From Progne subis subis (lineage: Eukaryota; Chordata; Aves; Passeriformes; Hirundinidae), in assembly GCA_022316685.1 (NCBI GenBank), contig JAKJHU010001531.1, positions 1 through 64,000 on the forward strand: a stretch of DNA of 64,000 bases, written 5' to 3'. Position 1 is the first letter of the stretch. Each line of letters begins with the position of its first letter. This document shows positions 36,278 to 48,895 of this stretch, in pieces. Below the pieces are notes generated by a model, which was not told the DNA's origin, did no database searches, and was given only the letters and a program-made list of their open reading frames with translations. A program made the translations under genes and the position numbers.

Positions 36278-38194
36278 ATGCTGTTTGAACTCATGTCTCT
36301 TGGGGTGGGGGCCTTGATGTGTTTTGGATCCTTCGGCTTCTTTGAGGTCTTAATACCTTTGTGGTCCTTAGGTTTATTTGCATATCCAGAGATAGCCCCA
36401 ATATTGTCATTAATACACAGTTTTTACAGTAGAGGGACGCGGATTAGAGTAGCTATTGGCCTTGGCTTAATGATAATAATTTGTAGGAAGTTTATAAAGG
36501 TGCTGAGGTCTATTCCTTCTATGTATGGGTCATGGTTATGGTTATTCACCCTGTTTGTGGGAGGAGGAGCAGAGGATGAAGTGTTGCAGTCTTTTGTTTC
36601 CTTCTTCTCCTCTGAATCGGTTGAATCATTGCTGGAGAATGTTGAGTTTCCCCTGAGTGTTAAAGAGACCATCTTTCTGGTATGTCATCTGGTAAGCCTC
36701 CTCTATACAGTCTGCAGCTTCTCTAAAATATGGGCTGAGATTTCTAGAGGGGCTGATGAAACTCCTGACCCAGGCAGAGGAAATCCTGAGTGGTGTGGAG
36801 AATGGGAGGATATGGGCCAACTCCTCAAGGAATTCTCTGACCCTGTAGTCTGGGATTTTCCACAGGAACAAATTCAGAATCCAGTGGAGCTGGGGAAATA
36901 CCTGAAAGAGAGGTACCATGATGGCTCTAAGGGGGAGAAGGTCGCTGCACTAAGCTGGGCCCTGGCATATGCTTATCGCACATTGCTAGAGACTGTAGGG
37001 CAGCAGACAGAGGCACGGGGGAAGGGATACAAATCAACAGCTACCCCAGTCACTCAGGCTGCAGCCAACACCCCAGACAGTAAGCCTAAGCCCCTGGCAG
37101 TTGCTCCAGCAAAGAAGCACACACATAAAACCGATCGACCAGTGGACGATGATGATCCAAGAGAAGGACCTTCACCAAAATCAGAAGCCAAATCTTCCAG
37201 CACAGGATCAGAAGCCAATATTGACTCCTTTTCCCTGAAGGACCTTCGAGGCCTAAGAAAAGATTACCGGCGACAACCTGATGAATCTATAATTAGTTGG
37301 TTAGTCCGTCTTTGGGATGCCGCAGGTGAGGCTACAATTCTGGATGGCACTGAAGCGAGGCATCTGGGATCCCTGTCACATGATCCAGTCATCGACCAGG
37401 AGATGATGAGAGAGGCTAGTCCTTGCAGTCTCTGGATACGGGTCCTAGGAAGCGTGGCAGAAAGATACTTATGTGCAGATGATCTCTATATCCAGCAAAC
37501 CCCATGGAATACCATAGAACAAGGGATTCAACGCTTGAGAGAAATGGCAGTGGCAGAGATGGTTTTCTCAGATGACATAAACACTAGGAACCCAGACTTG
37601 GTATCATGTACATCTGTGATGTGGCGAAAACTTATACGACTCGGACCATTAGAATACGCTTCTGCTTTAGCAGTAATGAAGCGGGAGGACATGGAGGAAA
37701 CTGTGCTTGATATGGCGAAGAAGCTCCGAGCATATGCAGATGCTGTGCATGGTCCAACACACGCCAGAATCGCAGCTGTGGAAACACATCTACAGAAACT
37801 AGAGGATAAGATAGATGAGAATCATAAGAGACTCAGGGAGGAGATTAGAGAGGACCTTCTCCAAATCTCAGCAGTACAGATCAGAGGTTCTGGTACCCAA
37901 CGTAGACGCTCCCCGGCTAGGGAGAGAGGGTACACTCCACGCGCTGAGCTGTGGTTCTTCCTGCGGGATTGCGGAGAAAATATGAACAGATGGGATGGAA
38001 AATCTACGGCTGCCCTGGCACAACGGGTGCGTGAATTGAAGGAAGTCAAGACTCAAAGAGGGAGTTCCACCAAAAGGGAAGCGGCTCCAGTTGCCCGTAG
38101 CCGAACGGCCAGGTATGACGATGATGACATGCCCGACCCCCTTGAAGGAACCTCTAAGGCATATGCTCAAGGAAAGAAGGATAACCAGGCTTAG
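36278..38194 (+). CDS. E1 Gag polyprotein, copy C (638 aa, intact)
   Basis: Full-length frame from the ATG 51 bases after the primer-binding site to the UAG at 38192-38194. It is almost identical to copy A; one visible change is FGSFGFF in place of FGSLGFF near residue 19. It has the same hydrophobic N-terminus, acidic DDDD linker, capsid-like core, coiled coil near residue 500 and lack of CCHC knuckles. It is in frame with the following protease through the UAG. The intact frame beside a battered pol reflects either chance or local consensus errors in pol. Confidence 0.85.
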   Translation: MLFELMSLGVGALMCFGSFGFFEVLIPLWSLGLFAYPEIAPILSLIHSFYSRGTRIRVAIGLGLMIIICRKFIKVLRSIPSMYGSWLWLFTLFVGGGAEDEVLQSFVSFFSSESVESLLENVEFPLSVKETIFLVCHLVSLLYTVCSFSKIWAEISRGADETPDPGRGNPEWCGEWEDMGQLLKEFSDPVVWDFPQEQIQNPVELGKYLKERYHDGSKGEKVAALSWALAYAYRTLLETVGQQTEARGKGYKSTATPVTQAAANTPDSKPKPLAVAPAKKHTHKTDRPVDDDDPREGPSPKSEAKSSSTGSEANIDSFSLKDLRGLRKDYRRQPDESIISWLVRLWDAAGEATILDGTEARHLGSLSHDPVIDQEMMREASPCSLWIRVLGSVAERYLCADDLYIQQTPWNTIEQGIQRLREMAVAEMVFSDDINTRNPDLVSCTSVMWRKLIRLGPLEYASALAVMKREDMEETVLDMAKKLRAYADAVHGPTHARIAAVETHLQKLEDKIDENHKRLREEIREDLLQISAVQIRGSGTQRRRSPARERGYTPRAELWFFLRDCGENMNRWDGKSTAALAQRVRELKEVKTQRGSSTKREAAPVARSRTARYDDDDMPDPLEGTSKAYAQGKKDNQA

Positions 38195-39465
38195 AGGGGC
38201 CCTGCCTCTAGCCAGGTAGAGGCTAGGGAAAACCGTGTATTTTGGACTGTGTGGATTCGTTGGCCTGGCACATCAGAACCACAAAAATATGAGGCCTTGG
38301 TTGATACTGGTGCGCAGTGCACATTAATGCCATCAAGACATGTAGGGGCAGAATCTGTCTCTATTGCTGGTGTGACAGGGGGATCACAGGATTTTACTGT
38401 GGTGGAAGCTGATGTGAACCTGACTGGAAATGAGTGGGAGAAACACCCTATTGTGACTGGCCCAGAGGCCCCATGTATTTTGGGCATAGATTACCTCCGA
38501 AGTGGGTATTTCAAAGACCCGAAAGGACTCAGGTGGGCATTCGGGATTGCGGCTGTAGTGACAGAGGGCATCCGGCAATTGAAACACCTTGCCTGGACTG
38601 TCCAAGAATCCCTCTGCAGTAGGACTCTTGAAAGTACAAGAACAACGGGTACCAATTGCCACTTCTATAGTACACCGCCGACAGTATAGAACCACTCGAG
38701 ATGCTGTGATTCCCATTCATAAGATGATTCAAGAGCTGGAGAGCCAAGGGGGTGGTTAGTAAAACCCACTCACCCTTCAACAGCCCCATTTGGCCTGTGC
38801 GCAAATCTGAAGGAGAATGGAGATTGACTGTGGACTACCGTGCATTGAATGAGGTGACACCACCACTGAGTGCTGCTGTGCCAGACATGTTGGAGCTCCA
38901 GTATGAGCTGGAGTCCAAGGCAGCAAAATGGTATGCCACAGTTGATATTGCCAATGCATTTTTCTCCATTCCTTTGGCAGCAGAATGCAGGCCTCAGTTT
39001 GCCTTCACATGGAGGGGCGTGCAGTACACCTGGAATCGACTGCCCCAGGGGTGGAAGCACAGTCCTACCATCTGCCATGGACTGATCCAAGCTGCACTGG
39101 AAAAGGGTGAGGCTCCGGAGCACCTACAGTATATCAATGACATCATTGTGTGGGGGAACACGGCAATGGAAGTGTTTGAGAAAGGAGAGAAGATCATCCA
39201 AATTCTCCTGAAAGCTGGTTTTGCCATCAAGCAGAGCAAGGTCAAGGGACCTGCCCGAGAGATCCAGTTCCTGGGAGTAAAGTGGCAAGATGGACGGCGG
39301 CAGATTCCTACCGATGTCATCAACAAGATCACAGCGATGTCTCCACCAACCAATAAGAAGGAGACACAAGCTTTCCTAGGTGCTATAGGTTTCTGGAGGA
39401 TGCATATTCCCGAGTATAGTCAGATTGTGAGCCCTCTTTACCCGGTCACCCGAAAAAAAGAATGA
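38195..39465 (+). pseudogene. E1 Pol part 1: protease and RT, copy C, two frameshifts
   Basis: Protease is open from the UAG (first Met 38249), with DTGA at about 38303. An extra A near 38582 and an extra G near 38751 (GGGGGTGG) throw the frame. RT is open again from 38752 to 39465, with motif A, LPQG and the shared YIND box. It ends at the shared A7 frameshift. Both private indels are in homopolymers. Confidence 0.8.
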
Positions 39466-39596
39466 TTTCCACTGGGGCCCTGAGCAGCAACAAGCTTTTG
39501 CCCAGATCAAGCAGGAGATGGCTCATGCAGTGGCCCTTGGCCCAGTGAGGACAGGACCAGATGTGAAGAACGTGCTCTACTCAGCAACCGGGAACA

Positions 39597-40485
39597 ATGG
39601 CCTGTCCTGGAGCCTTTGGCAGAAGGTGCCTGGTGAGACTCGAGGCCGGCCACTGGGATTTTGGAGTCGAAGCTACAGAGGGTGAAAATTTTGGCCTCAC
39701 AGATGAAGAACAAGAGCAAGTGACACGGGCTGAAGAGGCTCCACCATACAACCAATTGCCAGCAGAGGAGACGCATTATGCCCTTTTCACTGACGGTTCC
39801 TGTCGTATTGTAGGGATGAACCGGAAGTGGAAAGCAACCGTGTGGAGTCCCCACACGACAAGTTGCTGAGGCCACTGAAGGAGAGGGTGGATCAAGTCAA
39901 CTTGCAGAACTCAAGGCTGTTCAATTGGCCTTGGATATTGCTGAAAGAGAGGGGTGGCCGAGGCTCTACCTCTACACTGATTCATGGATGGTAGCCAATG
40001 CTCTGTGGGGATGGCTGAAGAGGTGGAAAGAGGCTAATTGGCAGCGTGGAGGAAACCAATTTGGGCTGCTGAGGAGTGGAAAGACATTGCTACCAGGGTA
40101 GGGAGACTACCTGTGAAAGTCCGCCACGTAGATGCCCACATCCCCAAGAGCAGAGCTAATGAAGAGCATCGAAACAACGAGCAGGTAGATCGGGCAGCAA
40201 AAATAGAAGTGTCAAAGATTGATTTAGATTGGGAACACAAGGGAGAGTTGTTCCTAGCTCGATGGGCCCATGATGCCTCAGGCCATCAGGGTAGAGATGC
40301 CACCTATAAGTGGGCCCGAAGACCGAGGGGTGGATCTAACCATGGACAGTATTTCTCAGGTTATCCATGACTGTGAGACGTGTGCTGCCATCAAGCAGGC
40401 CAAGCGGGTGAAGCCATGTGAAAACAACACTACTGAATGGGATGACAAGAATTGCAGGGAAATGGAGCACAGCTTGCCATTTTAA
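39597..40485 (+). pseudogene. E1 Pol part 3: RNase H and integrase N-terminus, copy C
   Basis: Three private one-base indels (extra C near 39850, missing G near 40052, extra A near 40320) cut this region into 39597-39869, 40038-40370 and 40270-40485. The pieces together retain FTDGSC, HVDAHIPKS, EQVDRAAK, HDASGH and CETC. The 3' break at 40415 and the satellite-derived tail are as in copies A and B. Confidence 0.78.
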
Positions 40486-40648
40486 TCCTCACTGGAATTG
40501 CAAGATTTCATTTCCTTTGCTGAAAGGAAGCCTTCCTTTCTGGAAAGGGAATGGAATCTTGCTATTTCACTGAGGATTAAACTGGCAAGCTTTGCCCATT
40601 TCCCTGCAGTTCTTGTCATCCCATTCACCTACCATGGTTCTCACATGG
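40414..40648 (+). repeat. Fold-back palindrome at E1 copy C break
   Basis: Inverted satellite 40414-40524 followed by forward satellite; same joint as at 16387 and 30442. Confidence 0.85.
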
Positions 40649-43600
40649 TTTTGAAAAATTTTGGGTTTTTTATTTACATTTTCTTTTTTCAGATTGCTCT
40701 TCTGTGTCTGAGTTTGCATTTCTTCCCACGTTTAAGGATTGGATTTGGAGTAATTTGAGCAAGTTATGGTCTTGTTCACTGGCCCTCATTTCATCTCAGT
40801 CCTCTTTGCTGTGATCCCTCAAATTCCAAAATTTCTGGAGTTTTTCCATTCCGCTCTTTTTGATCATATCTCCTTTCAAGAGCACTTGTTAGACTTGCTT
40901 TTCTGATTTCAAAATTTAATCCACTTTTCTGAAAAGAAAAAGCCTTCCTTTCAGGAAAGGGAATGGAATCTTGCAATTCCAGTGAGGATTAAACTGGAAA
41001 GCTTTGCTCCATTTCCTGCGCTTCTTATCATCCCATTCACTATCATTGTTTTCACATGCTTTTGCAAATTTTTGCCTTTTTTTTTCGCATTTTGTTTCTT
41101 CAGATTCCTCACCTCCCTCTGAATTTACTTTTCTTCCCGCGTTAAGGATTGGGATTTGGAGTAATTTGTGCAAGTAATGTTCTTTTTACTGGCCCTCATT
41201 TCATCTCAGTCCTCTTGGCTGTGATCCCTCCATTTCCATAATTTCTGCATTTTTTTCCATTCCACTCTTTTTGATCATATCTCATTTCCAGAGCACTTGT
41301 TAGACTTGGTTTTCTGATTTCAAGATTTAATTCCCTTTCCTGAAAAGAAAAGACTTCATTTCAGGAAAGGGAATGTAATCTTGCTATTTCAGTGAGGATT
41401 AAACGGGAAATCTTCGGCTCCATTTCCCTGCACTTCTTGTCATCCCATTCACTATCATGGTTTTTACAGGGTTATGAAAGTTTTGCTTCTTTTTTTTCGC
41501 ATTTTGTTTCTTCAGATTGCTCTTCTGTCTCTAAGTTTACATTTCTTTCCCACGTTTAAGGATTGGATTTGGAGTAATTTGAGCAATTTATGGCCTTTTT
41601 CCACTGGCCCTCATTTCATCTCAGTCCTCTTGGCTGTGATCCCTCATATTCCAAAATTTCTGGAGTTTTTCCATTCCGCTCTTTTTGATCATATCTCCTT
41701 TCCATGAGGCACTTGTTAGACTTGGTTTTCTGATTTCATAGATTAATCCCCTTTCATGAAAATAAAAGCATTCCTTACAGGAAAGGGAATGGAATCTTGC
41801 TATTTCAGTGAGGATTTAAACTGGCAATCTTTGCTCCATTTCCCTACACTTCTGTCATCCCATTCACTATCATGGTTTTGCACATGGTTTTGAAAAGTTT
41901 TGGCTTTTTTTATTTTCACATTTTCTTTCTTCAGATGCTCTCCTGTCTCTGAAGTTGTACATTAATTCCATTGAGTTTAAGGATGGATTTTGGAGCTAAT
42001 TTGAGCAAGTTATGGTCTTTTTCAATGGCCCTCATTTCATCTCAGTGTTCCTTGGCTGTTATCCCTCCCTTTCCATATTTCTGGATTTTTTCCATTCCGC
42101 TCTTTTTGATCATATCTCCTTTTCAGAGCACTTGTTAGACTTGGTTTTCTGATTTCAAGATTTAATTCCCTTTCCTGAAAAGAAAAGCCTTCCTTTCATG
42201 AAAGGGAATGGAATCTTGCAATTCCAATGAGGATTAAACTGGCAAGCTTTGCTCCATTTCCCTGCACTTCTTGTCATCCCATTCACTATCATGGTTTTCA
42301 CATGGTTTTGAAAAGTTTTGCTTTTTTTTTCTACTTTTTTTTCTTCAGATTGCTCTCCTGTCTCTGAATTTACATTTCTTCCCGCGTTTAAGGATTGGAT
42401 TTGGAGTAATTTGAGCAAGTTATGGTCTTTTTTCACTGGCCCTCATTTCATCTCAGTCCTCTTGGCTGTGATCCCTCCATTTCCATAATTTCTGCATTTT
42501 TTTCCATTCCGCTCTTTTTGATCATATCTCCTTTTCAGAGCACTTGTTAGACTTGGTTTTCTGATTTGAAGATTTAATTCCCTTTCTGAAAAGAAAAGCC
42601 TTCCTTTCATGGAAAGGGAATGGAATCTTGCAATTCCAGTGAGGATTAAACTGGCAAGCTTTGCTCCATTTCCCTGCAATTCTTGTCATCCCATTCACTA
42701 CCATGGTTTTCACATGGTTTTGAAAATTTTTGCTTTTTTTTTCACATTTTGTTCTTCAGATTGCTCTCCTGTCTCTGAAGTTTACATTTCTTCCTGCGTT
42801 TAAGGATTGGATTTGGAGTAATTTGATGCAAGTTATGGTCTTTTTCACTGGCCCTCATTTCATCTCAGTACTCTTAGCTATGATCCCTCCATTTCCATAA
42901 TTTCTGCATTTTTTCCATTCCGCTCTTTTTGATCATATCTCCTTTCAGAGCACTTGTTAGACTTGGTTTTCTGATTGTCAAGATTTAATTCCCTTTCCTG
43001 CAAAGAAAAGCCTTCCTTTCAGGAAAGGGAATGGAAATCTTGCGATTTCCAGTGAGGATTAAACTGGCAAGCTTTGCTCCATTTCCCTGCACTTCTTGTC
43101 ATCCCATTCCCTATCATTGTTTTCCATTGTTTGGAAATTTTTGTGTTTTTTATTTACATTTTTCTTTGCTTCAGATTGCTCTTCTGCGTCTTAATTTACA
43201 TTTCTTCCCATCGTTTAAGGATTGGATTTTGGAGTAATTTGAGCAAGTTATGGTCTTTTTTCACTGGCCTCATTTCCATCTCAGTCCTGTTGGCTGTGAT
43301 CCCTCCATTTTCCATCAATTTCTGGCATTTTTTTCCATTCCGCTCTTTTTGATCATATCTCCTTTACAGGAGCACTTGTTAGTACTTGGTTTTCTATTTG
43401 ACGATTTAATTCCCCTTTCCTTGAAAAGAAAGCCTTCCTTTCATGCAAAGGGAATGAAATCTTGCAATTTCTGTGAGGGATTTAACTGGCCAGTGCTTTG
43501 CTCCATTCCCCTACACTTCTTGTCATCCCATTCCCTATCATTGCTTTCACATGGTTTTGAAAAGTTTTGGCTTTTTTATTTTAACATTTTCTTCTGCGAT

Positions 43601-46600
43601 TGCTCTCCTGTCTCTGAATTTACATTTCTTCCCGCGTTTAAGGATTGGATTTGGAGTAATTTGAGCAATTTTTGGTCTTTTTCACTGGCCCTCATTTCAT
43701 CTCAGTCTTCTTGGCTGTGATCCCTCCTTTTCCATAATTTCTGCATTTTTGTCCATTCCGCTCTTTTTGATCATATCTCCTTTCCGGAGCACTTGTTAGT
43801 CTTGGTTTTCTGATTTGAAGATTTAATTCCCTTTCCTGAAAAGAAAAGCCTTCCTTTCATGAAAGGCAATGAAATCTTGCTATTTCAGTGAGGATTAAAC
43901 TGGGCAAGCTTTGCTCCATTCCCTGCACTTCTTGTCATCCCATTCACTATCATGGTGTTTCACATGGTTTTTGAAAAGTTTTTGCTTTTTTTTTTCACAT
44001 TTTCTTTCTTCAGATTGCTCTCCTGTGTCTGAATTTACATTCTTCCCGTGTTAAGGATGGATTTGGAGTATTTGAGCAAGTTATGGTCTTTTTCACTGGC
44101 CCTCATTTCATCTCAGTCCTCTTGGCTGTGATCCCTCCATTTCCATAATTTCTGCATTTTTTTCCATTCCGCTCTTTTTGATCATATCTCCTTTCCGGAG
44201 CACTTGTTAGACTTGGTTTTCTGATTTCAAGATTTAATCCCCTTTCCTGAAAAGAAAAGCCTTCCTTTCATGAAAGGGAATGAAATCTTGCTAATTTCAG
44301 TGAGGATTAAACTGGAAATCTTTGCTCCATTTCCCTGCACTTCTTGTCATCCCATTCACTATCATGGTTTTCACATGGTTTTGAAAAGTTTTGCTTTTTT
44401 TTTCACATTTTCTTTCTTCAGATTGCTCTCCTGTCTCTGAATTTACATTTCTTCCCGCGTTTAAGGATTGGATTTGGAGTAATTTGAGCAAGTTATGGTC
44501 TTTTTCACTGGCCCTCATTTCATCTCAGTCCTCTTGGCTGTGATCCCTCCCTTTCCATAATTTCTGCATTTTTTTTCCATTCCGCTCTTTTTGATCATAT
44601 CTCCTTTCCGGAGCACTTGTTAGACTTGGTTTTCTGATTTCAAGATTTAATTCCCTTTCCTGAAAGAAAAGCCTTCCTTTCATGAAAGGAATGAAATCTT
44701 GCTAATTTCAGTGAGGATTAAATGGGCAAGCTTTTGCTCCATTTCCCTGCACTTCTTGTCATTCCATTCACTACCATGGTTTTCACATGGTTTTGAAAAT
44801 TTTTGCTTTTTTTTTCTTCACATTTTGTTTCTTCATGATTGCTCTCCTGTCTCTGAATTTACATTTCTTCCTCGCGTTTAAGGATTGGATTTGGAGTAAT
44901 TTGAGCAAGTTATGGTCTTTTCACTGGCCCTCATTTCATCTCAGTCCTCTTGGGCTGTGACCCTCCCTTTCCATAATTTCTGCATTTTTGTCCATTCCGC
45001 TCTTTTGATCATATCTCCTTTCAGAGCACTTGTTAGACTTGGTTTTCTGATTTCAAGATTTAATCCCCTTTCCTGAAAAGAAAAGCCTTCCTTTCATGGA
45101 AAGGGAATGAAATCTTGCTATTTCAGTGAGGATTAAACGGGAAATCTTTGCTCCATTTCCCTGCACTTCTTGTCATCCCATTCACTATCATGTTTTCACA
45201 TGGTTTTTGAAATTTTTGTATTTTTTTTTTCACATTTTGTTTCTTCAGATTGCTCTCCTGTCTCTGAATTTACATTTCTTCCCGCGTTTAAGGATTGGAT
45301 TTGGAGTAATTTGAGCAAGTTATGGTCTTTTTCACTGGCCCTCATTTCATCTCAGTCCTCTTGGCTTGTGATCCCCTCCATTTCCATAATTTCTGGCAGT
45401 TTTTCCATTCCGCTCTTTTTGATCATATCTCCTTTCAGGAGCACTTGTTAGACTTGGTTTTCTGATTTCAAGATTTAATCCCCTTTCCTGAAAGAAAAGC
45501 CTTCCTTTCATGAAAGGGAATGAATCTTGCAATTGCCAGTGAGGATTAAACTGGCAAGCTTTGCTCCATTTCCCTGCACTTCTTGCCATCCCATTCACTA
45601 TCATTGTTTTTCACATGGTTTTGAAAATTTTTGCTTTTTTTTTTTTCACATTTGTTTCTTCAGATTGCTCTCCTGTCTCTGAATTTACATTTCTTCCTTG
45701 CGTTTAAGGATTGGATTTGGAGTAATTTGAGCAAGTTATGGTCTTTTTCACTGGCCCTCATTTCATCTCAGTCCTCTTGGCTGTGACCCCTCCCTTTCCA
45801 TAAATTCTGCATTTTTTGCCATTCCGCTCTTTTTGAACTATCTCCTTTTCAGAGCACTTGTTAGACTTGGTTGTCTGTTTTCAAGATTTAATCCCCTTTC
45901 CTGAAAAGAAAAGCCTTCCTTTCTAGGACAGGGAATGAAATCTTTGCAATTTCAGTGAGGATTAAACTGGCAAGCTTTGCTCCATTTCCCTGCACTTCTT
46001 GTCATCCCATTCACTATCATTGATTTCACATGGTTTTGAAAATTTTTGCTTTTTTTTTTTCACATTTTGTTTCTTCAGATTGCTCTCCTGTCTGTGAATT
46101 TACATTTCTTCCGCATTTAAGGATTGGATTGGAGTAATTTGAGCAAGTTATGGTCTTTTTCACTGGCCCTCATTTCATCTCAGTCCTCTGGCCTGTGATC
46201 CCCCCATTTCCAAATTTCTGGTGGTATTTCCATTCCACTCTTTTTGATCATATCTCACTTTCAGGAGCACTGTTAGTACTTGGTTTTCTGATTTCTAGAT
46301 TTAATACCTTTCCTGAAATGAAAGCCTTCCTTTCAGGCAAAGGAAATGAATCTTGCAATTCCAGTGAGGATTTAAAATGGCAAGCTGGCTCCATTTCCCT
46401 GCACTTCTTGTCATCCCATTCAGTAGTGTTGTTTTCACATGGTTTTAAAATTTTTGCTTTTTTTTTTCACAATTTGTTTCTTTCAGATTGCTCTCCTGTC
46501 TCTGAATTTTACATTTTCCTTCCTTGCTTTAAGGATTGGATTTGGAGCTAATTTGAGCAAGTTATGGTCTTTTTCACTGGTTCCTCATTTCATCTCGAGT

Positions 46601-47075
46601 CCTCTTGGCTGTGATCCCCTCCATTTCCATAAATTTCTGCATTTTTTTACATCCCCTACTTTTGATCATACTCTCTTTTCCAGGAGCACTTGCTAGACTT
46701 GCATCATATGATTTCAAAACTTTAATCCCTTTCTATAAAAGCGATAAGTACTTCTTTTGTCAGCAAGGGAATGGAATCTTTCAATTCCTCGTGAGGATTT
46801 AAACTGGCAAGCTTTATTCTTTTATCCCATGCAATATCTTGTCATCGCATTCACTATCGTTGCTTTTCACCTGGTTTTGAAAATTTTTCGCTTTTTATTT
46901 TTTTCAACATTTTTTTCTCTTCAGATTGCTCTCTTGTTCTGTCTGAATTTCACATGTTCTTCCGCGTTTTAAGGATTTGGATTTGTGGAGTAATTTGAGG
47001 CCAAGTTATCGGTCTTTTTCACTGGCCCTCATTTCAATGTCAGTCCTCTTCAGCTGTGATACCACCATTTCCCTA
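40525..47075 (+). repeat. 412-bp satellite array, block 11 (about 16 monomers, indel-rich)
   Basis: Forward satellite corresponding to block 5. Single-base insertions and deletions are frequent, for example GCGTTAAGGATTGGGATTTGG near 41142, CTTGGGCTGTGACCC near 44950, and a dense cluster at 46600-47080. Elsewhere in the window the same monomers are clean. The CAGTAGTGTTG marker monomer lies at about 46421. No gene seen. Confidence 0.93.
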
Positions 47076-47745
47076 TGTCCTCGGTTTGAAAAAGACAGGT
47101 GTCTGCTAAGGAGAAGTCAGGCCTATCTAGGAAAATGCAGGAATTTAAACCTTCCCTCCGTGTTATTATAATTTGGAAGATTAAATGAAAAACTTTTCGG
47201 TCAGAGCTATGGGGAAAAGGAATAACTGTCCTTTAGTAGTAAATATAACAGGACAGAGAAACAACAACAGCAATTATAATAACAGTAAAACAGAACCAAA
47301 GAACCCTGAGGGCAAACGGTGGAAAGCTCCGGCGCTGGTGGCTGGAAGCTGGAAGCGGTGGACTGTCCTCAGCAGGCGGGGTGCCCCGGCAGGCAAGGTG
47401 GGCAGTGCCGGAGAAGCCGCAGCGGCTGTACAAGGGTTGACCCAAAAATCCAGCAGGACTGCGAAGAAACTCCGAATTCCTAGGCACTCTAAAGATGGTA
47501 GAATTCCCAGGACCAAACTCCTCCGGCAGCCGTGGACTCCAGGCAGCCAGCCGTCGCCCGATCCCGTGCTCCCCGGAAGACTGAGAGCAGTGAGTCCACA
47601 CCTCAGCTCTCCCAGGCCTCCTCCCTCCCCAAAACCAAGTGATCAACTTCTTTTGTCAGGTTTAAGCACCGCTTACCAATCCCTACTTAAAATCTAGCAA
47701 CTCATGGGGGGGGAAAAATTCTACAGGAGAACTTAACCCTCAACA
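47076..47745 (+). mobile_element. Solo LTR copy 8
   Basis: Only one solo LTR precedes E1 copy D. It carries several one-base indels (its first bases read TGTCCTCGG where the others have TGTCTCGG). It ends CTCAACA followed by CCATA. The satellite to its right is a hybrid of the monomers that follow the first and second LTRs of the other units, so one LTR plus two monomers has been lost. Confidence 0.83.
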
Positions 47746-48152
47746 CCATAATTTCAGCATTATTTTCCATTCCGCTCTTTTTGATCATATCTCCGTTTCG
47801 GAGCACTTGTTAGACTTGGTTTTCTGATTTCAAGATTAATCCCCTTTCCTGAAAAGAAAAGCCTTCCCTTTCAGGAAAGGGAATGGAATCTTGCAATTCC
47901 TAGTGAGGATTAAACTGGCAAGCTTTGCTCCATTTCCCTGCACTTCTTGTCATCCCATTCACTACCATGGTTTTCACATGGTTTTGAAAATTTTTGCGTT
48001 TTTTTTTCACATTTTGTTCTTCAGATTGCTCTCCTGTCTCTGAGTTTTCCTTTCTTCCTTGCGTTTAAGGATTGGATTTGGAGTAATTTGAGCAAGTTAT
48101 GGTCTTTTTCACTGGCCCTCATTTCATCTCAGTCATCTTGGCTGTGACCCCT
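47746..48152 (+). repeat. Hybrid satellite monomer before E1 copy D
   Basis: Its left half resembles the monomer after the first solo LTR (for example about 9790). Its right half resembles the TTTTCCTTTCTTCCTTGCG monomer that precedes E1 in the other units. It ends with the target duplication CCCCT (48148-48152). Confidence 0.9.
48148..48152 (+). repeat. E1 target-site duplication, left copy (CCCCT)
   Basis: Matches 60229-60233. The uninterrupted satellite reads GTGACCCCTCCC. Confidence 0.85.
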
Positions 48153-48819
48153 TGTCCTGGGGTGACTGTGTATCCCCAATTGTCTGTTGGCTGCAGCGGG
48201 GAGGGCAAGCGCGGTTTGTTTTTCCCCAGGAAAACTCTGCTCCTCGGAGTTACCTTGAAGCGGGGGAGCTGGAACTCGGCGAGACTGAAGAAGCTCTGTT
48301 GTTTTTTCCCGGGCAGTTAGTTAGTTTTAGTGCTAGCATAGTTTAGACGCTGTAGAATAGCTGAAGCTTTTTGCTTTCTTCTTTTTTTCCTTTTTTTTTT
48401 CTTTCCTTTTTTCTTTTTTTTCTTTTTTTTTTTTTTTTTTTTTTTGCCCTCTCCTCGGAACTGTTCCAACCTCTCCGGACTGCGGACCTGGGAAGCACCG
48501 GGGGGCCTCCACAGGGGACCCACCCCACCGAGATCACCAAGACCAGCCCTGCACATCTTTTTTTTTTCCAACGTCAGCGGAGAGAGAGTGGTGGAGCACA
48601 CTGACAATCTTCAAGAGGAGAGACTTTCTTTAAGTTTGTTATCCCTCCATAAGCGGCACGAAGCTCTTGTCATTGGGTATTGTGCTGGGAGTGCTTTGCC
48701 TGTTTAATAAACAGGTTGTTTCCACTTCTCTCTGAGGAAGTTTTTTCCCGAACCAGTTGGGGGAGGGGAGGGGGGCCCCTTGGGAGGATTTCTCTCAAAA
48801 TCTGCCTGAAACCACGACA
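48153..48819 (+). repeat. E1 copy D 5' LTR (667 bp)
   Basis: It shares CTCGGAAC and GTCATTGGG with the D 3' LTR rather than with copies A-C. AATAAA hairpin at 48709-48725. It is followed by the primer-binding site at 48827-48844. Confidence 0.9.
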
Positions 48820-48895
48820 AACTTCTTGGCGCCCGACGTGGGGCTCGAGAGAGTGGAAAAACCCTGAACTGATTAGTATTTAGCAGTCAGTAAAT

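Larger units (their letters stand above)
35537..40415 (+). mobile_element. E1 copy C: ERV-L-like provirus, 3'-truncated
   Basis: Same insertion point and 3' break as A and B. Gag is intact. Pol carries at least five one-base indels, all in short homopolymers, between 38581 and 40322. Substitutions place it between D and the A/B pair: it has the truncation and LTR variants of A/B but the RT and IN bases of D (CTGGAAAAGG and GATTTAGATT). Confidence 0.88.
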
